Below are positions 33,056 through 42,000 of a stretch of DNA of 45,238 nt, one piece after another. The stretch's first letter is position 1. Each line of letters begins with the position of its first letter. The stretch is from the NCBI GenBank assembly GCA_945878845.1, contig CAMCUB010000029.1, positions 1 to 45,238 of the forward strand. The letters run 5' to 3'. The DNA comes from Erythrobacter sanguineus. GTDB lineage: Bacteria; Pseudomonadota; Alphaproteobacteria; Sphingomonadales; Sphingomonadaceae. The position numbers and the translations under genes are program-made. The notes under the pieces are model-generated. The model had not been told where the DNA came from and searched no databases. It was given only the letters and a program-made list of their open reading frames with translations.

Positions 33056-34560
33056 GTGCCGGGCTGGACATAGGGCACGCGGGCGAAAAGCTCGCGCTCC
33101 CAGCGGCGCGGATCGCTTGCGACGCCGCTCTGGTTATCGAAGATCATCGTCTGGCGGGTGCCGAGGTCATATGCAGGCCAGCCCGGATTGCCGGTGCGGG
33201 CGAACCTTACGAAGGCGTCCATCACAACCGCGCTCATCGCGGCCTGTGTGGGTGTGGCATCGGGCAGGGTGCCAAAGGCCAGGCCGATATCGTCGGTGTG
33301 CTTGGCGTCCTCGAAATCGAGCTGGTAGACGAAGGTATTACCCTTGCCGCCCAGCGCTCGCGCTTCGGCCTCCTCCACCTGACCCCGCCAGCTGCGCGCG
33401 GGCGTGACGATGCGGTGGAACAATTCCTCGGGCGAGGCCTCGGGATAGCGCGCGCGGAACTGGGCGACCACCCAGCCGGGCTCGAGGTCGACGCGCATCT
33501 CCGGCCCGATCCGCTCTGCCAGATTATCCCATGACAGGCCCTTCAGCACGCGGCCCTCGGGCGGGTAGAAGGCCCGCGTCTCGGCGATGGTATTGCCGAG
33601 CAGCATCGGGATATCGGCGCTTTGCGCGGGCGCGTCGGGCCAGAAGGGGTGGCGGGGCAAGTGCCGCATATCGAGCACCGGCCCGAAATAGACCCGCCCG
33701 CCTAACACCGGATCACCCGCACTGAGCGCTCCCACCAGTGCCTCGACCGGCGCGGTGGCGGGGTCCTCGCCCAGCGCCGCGAGATAGGCGGCGGCACGCT
33801 TGGCGGCGTTGAGCGGGCCGGAAGCCGTGACCTGCTGGCCGCTCATGGTGATCGCCTTGTGGAACAGTCCGCGCGCGGCTGGCATCGCCATCAGCGTCGC
33901 GATCTTCGCGCCCCCGCCCGATTGACCGAACACCGTCACATTCCCCGGATCGCCTCCGAAGGCTGCGATATTCCGCTGCACCCATTCGAGCGCCACGATC
34001 AGATCGAGTTGCCCGGCATTGCCGCTGTCGGTGAAGCGTTCGGGCAGATAGAGATAGCCCAGCGCATTGAGCCGATGGTTGACCGTCACCACCACCACAT
34101 CGCCGCGCGCCGCCAGCGCCGTGCCGTCGTTGAGCGGGTCGGTCACCGAACCGGTGGAGTAGGCCCCGCCGTGAAAATAGACCATCACCGGCTTGCGCTC
34201 ACGCGGTTGGCGGTCGGGGGTCCAGACGTTGAGGAACAGGCAGTCCTCGCTCTGGTCAAGGTAGGCGCTGCCCGGCTGCGGGCAGACGGGGCCGAACCGG
34301 TCGTAGGCTCCACCGTTCTGCTGCGCCTCGCGGATCGGCACCGGCTTCTCGAAGCGCCGCGCGGTGGCATAGCGGATGCTGACAAAGGAGCGGTGCGGCC
34401 GATTGTCGAGGGCGTTCTCGCGGCTCACGAAGAAGCCGTCCGGTGCGGCCACGCCGTCGGTTGCGTCAATAACAACGCTGCCGCCGCCCAGCATCACCCA
34501 TGCCCCCGCCGTCCCGCCCGCGAGCACCGCGCGGCGGGAGAGCCCGTCAGCGGCGGACAT
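33052..34560 (-). CDS. Type B carboxylesterase with Tat-like signal
   Basis: About 502 residues of the carboxylesterase/lipase alpha/beta-hydrolase family: EDCLFLNVWTP, oxyanion-hole VYFHGGAYSTGS, and nucleophile elbow GQSGGGAK. The N-terminus GLSRRAVLAGGTAGAWVML is a Tat-type signal, so it is exported folded. A pectin methyl- or acetyl-ester role is possible from context but not shown by sequence; the family is broad. The ATG at 34560 overlaps the last 14 bp of the KDG kinase gene, so translation is coupled. It is the last gene in the isomerase-KduD-KdgK-esterase operon. Confidence 0.88.
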   Translation of the reverse strand: MSAADGLSRRAVLAGGTAGAWVMLGGGSVVIDATDGVAAPDGFFVSRENALDNRPHRSFVSIRYATARRFEKPVPIREAQQNGGAYDRFGPVCPQPGSAYLDQSEDCLFLNVWTPDRQPRERKPVMVYFHGGAYSTGSVTDPLNDGTALAARGDVVVVTVNHRLNALGYLYLPERFTDSGNAGQLDLIVALEWVQRNIAAFGGDPGNVTVFGQSGGGAKIATLMAMPAARGLFHKAITMSGQQVTASGPLNAAKRAAAYLAALGEDPATAPVEALVGALSAGDPVLGGRVYFGPVLDMRHLPRHPFWPDAPAQSADIPMLLGNTIAETRAFYPPEGRVLKGLSWDNLAERIGPEMRVDLEPGWVVAQFRARYPEASPEELFHRIVTPARSWRGQVEEAEARALGGKGNTFVYQLDFEDAKHTDDIGLAFGTLPDATPTQAAMSAVVMDAFVRFARTGNPGWPAYDLGTRQTMIFDNQSGVASDPRRWERELFARVPYVQPGT

Positions 34561-35551
34561 CGCCCGCGCCCGCGCTGAAGGCACCCAGCATCGCGCGGCT
34601 GACCGGGCACATGTCGCCCGCAATGGTGTGCTTGAGCGCCGCCAGAGCCAGCCCCCGCTGCGCCATCACGGCGAGATCGCCGCCTTCCAGCCAGCCATCG
34701 AGCACGCCCGCCGCAAAGGCATCGCCGGTGCCGATGCGGTCGACGATCCCGGTGACGTCGATCTCCTCGGTCTGGTGGCTCCCTTCACGCGAGTCGACAC
34801 GGGCGCTGATGCGGTGGTGGTCGCTCGTCACCAGATGGCGGGCGGTCGAGGCGATCAGCTGGAGGTTCGGGAAGGCCTCGAAGGCCGCCTCGGCCGCCTC
34901 GCGCCGCCGTCCCTCGCCATCACCCGAAAACGGCCGCCCGAGCAGCAGAGCAATGTCGCGGTGGTTGCCGATGAGGATCGCCGCGTCGGCCACGAGCTCG
35001 CGCAGGATCGCCGCCGGATCGCTGTCCCACGCGGCCCAGAGCTGCGCGCGGTAATTGCCGTCGAAGCAGATCGGCACACCCGCTGCGCGCGCAGCGGCAT
35101 GCGCGGCGCGGGCGAGCGCCACGCCCTTGGGGCCGAGCGCGGGGGTGATCCCTCCGCTGTGCAGCAGCCGTGCGCCCGCAAGCGCGCCCGCGAAATCGAT
35201 CGCGTCCGGCGCCGCCTCGGCAAAGGCGCTTCCGCTGCGGTCATAGGTGATCGCCGAAGGGCGCGGGCCTGAACCGGCTTCGAGGAAATAGAGCCCCATC
35301 CGCCCGGGCGCGCGGGCGATGTGGCCCACGTCCACCCCGCTCCCGCGAAGCGCAGCGAGCGCGCGGTCACCCAACGGATTGTCCGCCACCACGCCCGCAA
35401 AGCGCACCGCGTGCCCGAGGCTCGCCAGCGCCGAGGCGACATTGGCCTCCGCCCCGCCGACGACCATTTCGAGGCTGCCCGCCTGCACCAGCATCTGCCG
35501 TTCGGGCGGCGAGAGGCGCAGCAGGATTTCGCCGAAGCAGGTGACGTGCAT
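34547..35551 (-). CDS. kdgK: 2-keto-3-deoxygluconate kinase (PfkB family)
   Basis: A 334-residue ribokinase-family sugar kinase. The N-terminal glycine motif GGAEANVASALASLG, central DGNYRAQLW, and the ATP/anion-hole motif DRIGTGDAFAAG (Asp as catalytic base) are all intact. Sequence features such as FGEILLRLSPP and GGAEANVA are typical of KdgK. It phosphorylates KDG to KDPG, the point where the altronate branch (UxaA) and the unsaturated-uronate branch (isomerase, KduD) join. The KDPG aldolase is not in the window. It begins 9 bp after the KduD gene. Confidence 0.93.
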   Translation of the reverse strand: MHVTCFGEILLRLSPPERQMLVQAGSLEMVVGGAEANVASALASLGHAVRFAGVVADNPLGDRALAALRGSGVDVGHIARAPGRMGLYFLEAGSGPRPSAITYDRSGSAFAEAAPDAIDFAGALAGARLLHSGGITPALGPKGVALARAAHAAARAAGVPICFDGNYRAQLWAAWDSDPAAILRELVADAAILIGNHRDIALLLGRPFSGDGEGRRREAAEAAFEAFPNLQLIASTARHLVTSDHHRISARVDSREGSHQTEEIDVTGIVDRIGTGDAFAAGVLDGWLEGGDLAVMAQRGLALAALKHTIAGDMCPVSRAMLGAFSAGAGDVRR

Positions 35552-35560
35552 GGGGCGAGA

Positions 35561-36316
35561 TTACCGCGCCAGCCAGCCGCCGTCGACCGCCAGCACATGC
35601 CCGGTGACATAGTCCGAGGCGGGAGAGGCGAGGAACACCGCCGCTCCGGCGATATCTGCAGGGCTCCCCCAGCGCCCGGTCGGGATGCGCTCGAGGATCT
35701 GGCGGTTGCGGGTCTCGTCGGCCTGCAAGGCGGCGGTGTTGTTGGTGGCGATGTAGCCCGGCGCGATGGCATTGACCTGTACGCCCTTGGGGGCGAGCTC
35801 GTTCGCCATCGCCTTGGTGAGCCCCGCCACGCCCGACTTGGCCGCGGCATAGCTCGGCACGCGAATGCCGCCCTGAAAACTCAGCAGCGAGGCGATGTTG
35901 ATGATCTTGCCTGCACCTTGGGCCACCATCACCCCGGCCGCCGCCTGACTGAGGAAGAACAGCGTTTTGAGGTTGGTGTCGACCACCGCGTCCCAGTCTT
36001 CCTCTGTGAAATCCGCAAGATCGTTGCGGCGGATGATCCCGGCATTGTTGACGAGGATGTCGAGCCCACCAAGCGCCGATGCAGCCTCGTCGACCAGCCC
36101 CTTGACCGGCGCGATCGACGAAAGGTCGGCGCGCAGGTCCACCGCCTTGCGCCCCGTGGCGTCAATCAGCGCCAGCGTCTCGTCCGGCGCGCTGCGCCCG
36201 GCGAGCGCCACGTCGGCCCCCGCCTCGGCCAGCGCGACCGCGATCGCCTGACCGATGCCGGTATTGGCCCCGGTCACCAGCGCGCGCTTGCCAGCAAGGT
36301 CGAAGGAAATCGCCAT
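35561..36316 (-). CDS. kduD: 2-dehydro-3-deoxygluconate 5-dehydrogenase (KduD, SDR)
   Basis: A 251-residue short-chain dehydrogenase with TGANTGIG (15-22), NNAG (90-93), and catalytic S143, Y156 and K160 (PSYAAAKSG). The opening FDLAGKRALVTGANTGIGQAIA and IIRRNDLADFTEEDWDAVVDTNLKT segment are characteristic of KduD. It reduces 2,5-diketo-3-deoxygluconate to KDG with NAD(P)H. It sits between the RpiB-family isomerase and KdgK, in reaction order, with short gaps (13 and 9 bp). Confidence 0.95.
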   Translation of the reverse strand: MAISFDLAGKRALVTGANTGIGQAIAVALAEAGADVALAGRSAPDETLALIDATGRKAVDLRADLSSIAPVKGLVDEAASALGGLDILVNNAGIIRRNDLADFTEEDWDAVVDTNLKTLFFLSQAAAGVMVAQGAGKIINIASLLSFQGGIRVPSYAAAKSGVAGLTKAMANELAPKGVQVNAIAPGYIATNNTAALQADETRNRQILERIPTGRWGSPADIAGAAVFLASPASDYVTGHVLAVDGGWLAR

Positions 36317-36329
36317 GTCAGCCGGCTCC

Positions 36330-36962
36330 TTACAGCGCCTTCAGATAGGCGGCGATGCCCTCGTCCTGACAATTGGGGTAGAAGTATTCGGCGAACTTCT
36401 CGCCCGCAATCGCCGCGCGCAGCAGGTCCTGATCGACGTTCTGGAGCACGGTGAGCATGTCGCGGCAGCTCGCCGCCTTGAGGTCGGCGAGTTTGCCGCG
36501 GTTGACCGCCATGATCGCGGCGCGCTCCTTGGGGTAGCCCGCGCCCGGCTCGCCTTCGAACAGCTTGCGGTAGCAATCCTGCAGGTTCAGCTCCGCCGCC
36601 CAGCCGAAGCCCTTGGCATAGGGCATCGAGATCGCGTTGCCCGCGTTGATCTGGCTGAACAGGAAGGCGTCGGTCGGGTCGATCACGAGGCCGCAGAACA
36701 CGCCGGGCATGGCGTTGCAGGCGAGCATCGAGCCCATCCCCGTGCCGCAGCCGGTGACGACGAAATCGGCGGCCTTGGAGTTGAGCAGGATGCCGGTCAG
36801 CAGCCCGTTCATCACATAGGTCAGCGAGGCCGGATCCTCGGCCGAATACATGCCGTAATTGAACACCTCGTGCCCCAGCGGCTCGGCCACGGCGGTGAGC
36901 GCCTCGTGGATGATCGGGTTCTTCGCGGCTTGGCTGTTCTCGGTAATCAGCGCGATCTTCAT
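36330..36962 (-). CDS. RpiB/LacAB-family isomerase, DhuI-like
   Basis: A 210-residue RpiB/LacA/LacB-superfamily protein. It has the family phosphate/substrate-loop motif GCGTGMG (71-77, C72) and the N-terminal KIALITENSQ strand, but is longer than ribose-5-phosphate isomerase B (about 150 residues). Its length and its position directly before kduD match DhuI, the streptococcal RpiB-superfamily isomerase that replaces KduI for 4-deoxy-5-ketouronate. No KduI-type cupin is encoded here. So its likely reaction is the step just before KduD. GGAGAG precedes the ATG, and the operator lies 33 bp upstream. First gene of a four-gene operon. Confidence 0.82.
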   Translation of the reverse strand: MKIALITENSQAAKNPIIHEALTAVAEPLGHEVFNYGMYSAEDPASLTYVMNGLLTGILLNSKAADFVVTGCGTGMGSMLACNAMPGVFCGLVIDPTDAFLFSQINAGNAISMPYAKGFGWAAELNLQDCYRKLFEGEPGAGYPKERAAIMAVNRGKLADLKAASCRDMLTVLQNVDQDLLRAAIAGEKFAEYFYPNCQDEGIAAYLKAL

Positions 36963-36995
36963 GTGCTCTCTCCGTGGGCGTGCCTGGCCCGATTA

Positions 36996-37009
36996 GGAAA
37001 CCGGTGTCA
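36996..37009. promoter_or_regulatory. ACCGGT operator of the isomerase-kduD-kdgK operon
   Basis: GGAAACCGGTGTCA, reverse complement TGACACCGGTTTCC, exact match to the copies at 31156 and 38184. It is 33 bp upstream of the isomerase start and 46 bp from the LacI-gene stop. Confidence 0.85.
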
Positions 37010-37055
37010 TGAACCGGCATAGCCGCAAAACCATGGCGGTTTCAACCGCCCATTT

Positions 37056-38075
37056 TCAGCCCCGCGGCGGGCCGACCGATTGGCGCTGCACCAGTCTTGC
37101 GGGGAAGCGGAAGGCTTGCGCGGCCTCTTCGCCCGGGGCGATCAGTTTGAGGGCGGCGGCGCGGCCCATCTCGCGCACCGGCCAGCCGACGGTGGTCAGC
37201 GGCGGCCAGATATGCGCTGCGACTGGCGAATCGTCGAAGCCGATGATCGAGAGATCCTCCGGGATCTTGAGATCGCGGCTGCGCGCGGCGTGGAAGGCGC
37301 CTGCGGCCATTTCGTCGTTGCTGGCGAAGATCGCGGTCGGCCGCTCGGGAGCATCGAGCAGGCGGCTCGCCGCCTCAAGCCCCGATTCGAAGCGGTAGGT
37401 GCCCTGCGACCGCGCAGTCGGCGGCACCGGCAGGCCATGCGCCTGCATCGCCGCAAGGAACCCCTCGCGCCGCTCCAGCGCCGAGCGGAAGCCCTCGGGC
37501 CCCTCGATCAGTGCGATCCGGCGATGGCCGAGGCCGATCAGGTATTCGACCGCCTGGCTCACCACCTCGCGGTCATTCGAAGCGACGATGTGCTCCTCGT
37601 CATCGAGCATCGCCGAGCCCAGACGCACATAGCCGCAGCCCATCTCGAGGCATAATTCGGCCAGCGCATCATTCTCCGAGATCGGCGGCAGGATCAGCAC
37701 GCCATAGAGCCGCTGCAGTTCGAGAAAGCGGCGGATGTCATCGAGCATGGTCGGCGAGTGGCGGTCGACCGGGCGCACCACCAGCGCAAATTCGGTATCG
37801 CGGATCGCATCGAGCACGCCTTCCTGCACCTTGAGCACGGTCTGGGCATTGGGGTTGTCGTGCAGCAGCCCGAGCAGGAAGTTGCGCCGCAGCGCCAGCG
37901 CGCGCGCCTGGGGGTTGGGGACGTAGCCAAGCTCGGCGATCACGCCTTCGACCTTGGTGCGGGTGTCCTCGCTCAGCAGTGCGGAGCGGTTGATCACCCG
38001 GCTGACGGTCTTCTTCGACACGCCCGCGATGCGGGCCACGTCATTGATCGTTGGCGTCTTGTTCGATTTGGGCAT
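37056..38075 (-). CDS. LacI-family repressor of the uronate regulon
   Basis: A 339-residue regulator: N-terminal LacI HTH and hinge (TINDVARIAGVSKKTVSRVIN ... GYVPNPQARALA) and a periplasmic-binding-type ligand domain with LGHRRIALIEGP, FASNDEMAAGAF and SIIGFDDSPVA. It lies inside the pectin locus, next to the isomerase operon. The five TGACACCGGTTWCC operators fit the LacI consensus with central CG, so it is the most likely binder; the inducer is probably KDG, a diketo-deoxyuronate or related compound. ATG 38075 begins the family-like MPKSNKTPTINDVA; its Shine-Dalgarno is weak. A 16-bp palindrome of other sequence upstream may reflect a second level of control. Confidence 0.92.
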   Translation of the reverse strand: MPKSNKTPTINDVARIAGVSKKTVSRVINRSALLSEDTRTKVEGVIAELGYVPNPQARALALRRNFLLGLLHDNPNAQTVLKVQEGVLDAIRDTEFALVVRPVDRHSPTMLDDIRRFLELQRLYGVLILPPISENDALAELCLEMGCGYVRLGSAMLDDEEHIVASNDREVVSQAVEYLIGLGHRRIALIEGPEGFRSALERREGFLAAMQAHGLPVPPTARSQGTYRFESGLEAASRLLDAPERPTAIFASNDEMAAGAFHAARSRDLKIPEDLSIIGFDDSPVAAHIWPPLTTVGWPVREMGRAAALKLIAPGEEAAQAFRFPARLVQRQSVGPPRG

Positions 38076-38120
38076 CGGTTGTGGTGAACATCTTTCGCAA
38101 GGGCCTCGCCCTTCTAGAGG

Positions 38121-38136
38121 GCATTCGCGCGAATGC
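38121..38136. promoter_or_regulatory. 16-bp palindrome upstream of the LacI gene
   Basis: GCATTCGCGCGAATGC is a perfect 16-bp palindrome, 46-61 bp upstream of the LacI start codon and 84 bp before the hydratase start. It does not resemble the ACCGGT operator. It could be an autoregulatory or global-regulator site. Confidence 0.5.
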
Positions 38137-38183
38137 AAAAAACCGCCTCGCCTTGCGGGCTCTTGCGCTCACAAGAAAGCTTT

Positions 38184-38197
38184 TGACACCGGTTTCC
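38184..38197. promoter_or_regulatory. ACCGGT operator of the hydratase gene
   Basis: TGACACCGGTTTCC, exact copy of the sites at 31156 and (reverse) 36996, 22 bp upstream of the GTG start of the FAH-family hydratase. This ties that gene to the uronate regulon. Confidence 0.85.
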
Positions 38198-38219
38198 TTT
38201 TTCGCCAAGGCTCCGTTTC

Positions 38220-39020
38220 GTGGAGCGAGAGGACAATACCGAAACCGTGCTTTGCTTGAGCCGCGACATCGCCTCGGCGTTTGTCGCCGCGCGGCGCAGC
38301 GGGGCTGCGATCAGCCATTATCCGGGCGCGGCGCCGCATGATCTGGCGAGCGCCTATGCCATTCAGGACTGCGCCATCGCGCTGTGGGAGCGCGAGATCG
38401 GCGGCTGGAAGGTCGGCCGCATCAACCCGCCGCGCGATGCCGAGCTGGGCGCCGACCGGCTGGTCGGCCCGGCTTTCTCCGACGCGATCCTGACGGCGGG
38501 TTCGGACGAGCCCTTTCCGGTGTTCCGCGGCGGATTTGCCGCCGCCGAGGCCGAATTCATGCTCCGCCTCGCGCCGCAAGACGGGCCGTTGCCGACGACC
38601 CCGCAAGAGGCGATGGCTTGGGTTGACGAGGTGCGCATCGGCATCGAGATCGCCTCCTCGCCCTATGCGCGGATCAATGCCGACGGGCCCTGCGTGACGA
38701 TTTCCGACCATGGCAATAATGCCGGCCTGCTGCTCGGCCCGCTTGTGCCGCCATCGCAATGGGGCGGGCTCGATGCAGTACCAGTGACGCTGGCGATCGA
38801 CGGCGCCGAAGTCGGCCGCGCCACCACCGCGACCATGCTCGACGGGCCGTTCGGAGCGGTCGCCTTCCTCCTCGCCAACCTCATCCGCCGGGGCTTTGCC
38901 ATCAAGCCCGGCTGGTGGGTGTCGAGCGGCGCGATTACCGGGGTCCATGTGGTTGCGCCCGGCAGCACGGTCGTCGCCGGGTTCGGCGAATTGGGGTCGG
39001 TCGAGGCGCTGATCGGCTAG
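38220..39020 (+). CDS. FAH/MhpD-family hydratase, uronate regulon member
   Basis: A 266-residue member of the 2-keto-4-pentenoate hydratase / fumarylacetoacetase superfamily: GWKVGRINPP, an E-x-E metal motif in AAEAEFMLRL, a further acidic ligand region at VDEVRIGIEIASSPY, and the C-terminal GWWVSSGAITGVHVVAPGSTVVAGFGELGSV. Family members hydrate or hydrolyse 2-keto acids with Mg2+. No known hexuronate step needs such an enzyme, yet an exact operator precedes it. It may handle an unsaturated 2-keto acid side product. GTG 38220 has AAGG about 9 nt upstream; GTG 38247 with GAGAGGA is an alternative. Its stop overlaps the convergent receptor stop in CTAG. Confidence 0.85.
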   Translation: MEREDNTETVLCLSRDIASAFVAARRSGAAISHYPGAAPHDLASAYAIQDCAIALWEREIGGWKVGRINPPRDAELGADRLVGPAFSDAILTAGSDEPFPVFRGGFAAAEAEFMLRLAPQDGPLPTTPQEAMAWVDEVRIGIEIASSPYARINADGPCVTISDHGNNAGLLLGPLVPPSQWGGLDAVPVTLAIDGAEVGRATTATMLDGPFGAVAFLLANLIRRGFAIKPGWWVSSGAITGVHVVAPGSTVVAGFGELGSVEALIG

Positions 39021-42000
39021 AACTTGTAGGCGAGGCCGAACTGGAATTGCCGCGGCGCGCCCGCGTTCCTCTGCACGAACTCCGCCCCGCCGCCGAACTG
39101 GATCTGGTTCGAGGTCGTCGCCGCGTTAGCAAAGCCGCTCTGGTTGTTGACGTTGAAGACATTGAACACGTCGGCGCTCGCCTCGAGCTTTCCGCCGGTG
39201 ATCGGGAGGGCATAGCGCACCCCCAGATCGACCGTGGCCGACCACGGCAGCCGCGCCGAATTCCGGCTTTCTCCCGGGTAGCGGTCGGAATTGCCGAGGA
39301 AGTTCTCGCCGAAACTCGCCCCGTCGCCGTTCAGATCCTGCGTCCCGAAGATCCGCGCATCGGGCACGAGATTGACTGGCTGGCCCGACTGGAACAGGCC
39401 CGCAGCGGTCAGCGTCAGCCCGTCCAGCGGGTAGAGGTATCCCACCGCCGAGATCACATGCCGCCGGTCATTGGCGGAAGGGCCGAACTCGGCGGCGAAG
39501 TCGTTCGAATTGGCCGCGCGGAAGTTGATGTCGTCGGTGTCGTTCCTGAGGCGCGACAGGGTGTAGCTGACGCGGAAGGCGTAATCATCCTCGCCCCTGA
39601 GCTTGATCGCTTGCAGGATCAGCGCGAGGTATTCGGCCTCGCCTGCGGTCTCTGACACAGTGATCTGCCGCGCCCCGCCTGCCACGAGCGGGATCGGGCG
39701 TGAGGCGTCCGCCGCCGCCTGTGAGCGCACCAACCCGAGGCTTTGCGCCAAGGCGAAGCGTGCGGCATTGTCGGGCAGGGCACGCAGCGCGGCGATGTTG
39801 GCCGCGGTGAGGTTCGCAAGGTTGGGCGAGAACGGCGCGGGCGCGTTGAGGTCGCGCAGCCGCAGCAGATTGTGCGAGCGGCTGTAGAGCGCGTCCACAG
39901 ACAGCGTCAGGGTGCTGGTCGCGGCATATTGGTAGCCGCCGCTGACCTGCACGCTCCACGGATTGTCGTAGCCGGTCGGGCTGAGGATGCGCCCCTCGCC
40001 CAGCGTCGCGGTGTCGCGCAGGGCCTGCACCTGCGCAGGGGTGGGGCAGGCGCTGACGGTGGTGCAGGGGGGCGTCACGGTCAGATTGCCGTCGAAGGTG
40101 ATGTCGGCAAGGTTCACGCCCGCCGGGATCGCGCCCCGCGCCTGCAACTGCGCGAGCTGGCTCAGGAACCCGGCCGAGGTGGTGTTCCTCTGAAGCGCGT
40201 CCGAGATCACGGCGTAGCTCAGCTTGCCGGTGAAAATCCCCGTCCCGAGGCGCACCGAGGAGCGCGCATCGGGCTGCCAGTTCAAGGCAAGGCGCGGGGC
40301 GATGTTGTCGGTGTCGCCATTCCCTGCGCCGCGCTCCGTCAGGGTGTCATAGTCCCATCGCAGGCCCAGCGTGGCGGTGAGGGTGGGGGAGAGCTCCCAG
40401 GCGTCCTCAAGATAGAAGGCGACCAGCGTCTGCGGCGTGCCGAAGCTCTGCGGGCGCAGTTCGACCGCGTAATTGGCGACGGCCGGGTTGAGCGCCAGCA
40501 CGTCCTGCGCGGTCAGCGCAAGGCCGCGCGAAGACAGGCTGGCAAGCTGGCCGGCGGTGAGGTCGACGGTGAAATTCCCGTCCGGGTTCCCCCCGCCCAG
40601 CAGGGCGAAGTCCGAGGCGATCACGTCTACGCCCGCGCTCAGCCGGTGCGCGCCGAGGTCGCGGCTGACGCGGTGGGTGGTCTGCCAGGTCTTCTCGAGA
40701 TTGTCGAAAACGAAGCCCGGATTGCCGACCACCGCCGCCATCAGCCCCGAGGGGCCGCGCACCACGACCTGCGGGCCGGGCGCGCCAATCGCCTCGCCGT
40801 AATCCCAGCGGAAGCGGCTGAATTGCAGCGCGCCGTCGTAGCTCCAGTCCGTGCCCGCATAGCTGGCCGTGGCCGCGATGAGGGTAGAGAACCGGTCCTG
40901 CTTCGATCCGGCCGAAGGGAAGGTCGCATTCCCGCCCCCAAGGCCGCCGCCCGGACGGTCGATGGTGACGCGGCCGATATTGCCGCGCAGGCCAATCGTC
41001 CAACCGTCGGTCAGCCGGTGATCGAGCCGCAGCGATGCGAGGTGGAATTCGTTATTGCCGGTGACCGTGTCGACGATGCCGAGCTGCGGCGCGTCCACCA
41101 CCTGCGTGTTGCGGTCGCGCGTGTATTCATAGTTCGCGTAAAAGAAGGTCGTGTCGCGCTTGAGAGCGCCGCCAGCCGCGAAGCCGCCCTGATAGCGCTC
41201 GAAGCTCTCGCCGACGGGGTTGCCCGACAGGTCGCGACGCGGGAAGGGGGACCGGGCGTCGAGCGGCCTGCCGGGGCGAACCAAGCTATAGACCTCGCCG
41301 GTGAAGTCGTTGCTGCCCGAGGGGGTGGTATAATTGACTATGCCATTGGCCGTGCGCCCGTAAGCGGCGGAGTAGGAGTTCGCCAGCACGGTTACCTCGC
41401 GGGTGAAGCCCAGCGGCACGGGGAATTTGATCCCGCCGAGAAAGTTCTCGTTATTGTCGAGCCCGTCGATCAGATAGTTGGTGTCGAGGCCGTTGGAGCC
41501 GTTGATCGAGATCGACGGGGCTTCGGGGAAGAACCCGGTCGACGGCACCACGTTGGGCAGGCGGATCAGTGCGCCCAGCACATCGCGGCCCTCGATGGGC
41601 AGCGCAACCAGCTGCTCGCGGGCGAGCGAGGCGGAGATTTCGGCGTTGGCGGTGTTGAGCCCGGTGATCGCGCGCGCGGCGGTCACCACGATCCCGGCGT
41701 CGGCGGAGGGCTGAAGCTGGAGGATCACGCTGCGGGTAAAGTTCGACCGCAGCTCCACCGCCTGCGCTGCTAGCGGCGCGAAGCCGGGGGCGCTGGGGAC
41801 CGAAACCTGATAGGCCCCGCCGGTCGTCACCCCGTCCAGCCGCACGGTGCCGCGCGCATCGGTCACGAGCGTGCGGGCAAGGCCGATCGCGGTGTTCTCG
41901 ACCACCACTTCGGCGCCTGCGACCGGCGCGCCCTCGCCATCGACGACCGTGATTTCGATCCCCGCCTGCTGCGCAAGGGCGGCGGGCGCACAGATCACGC

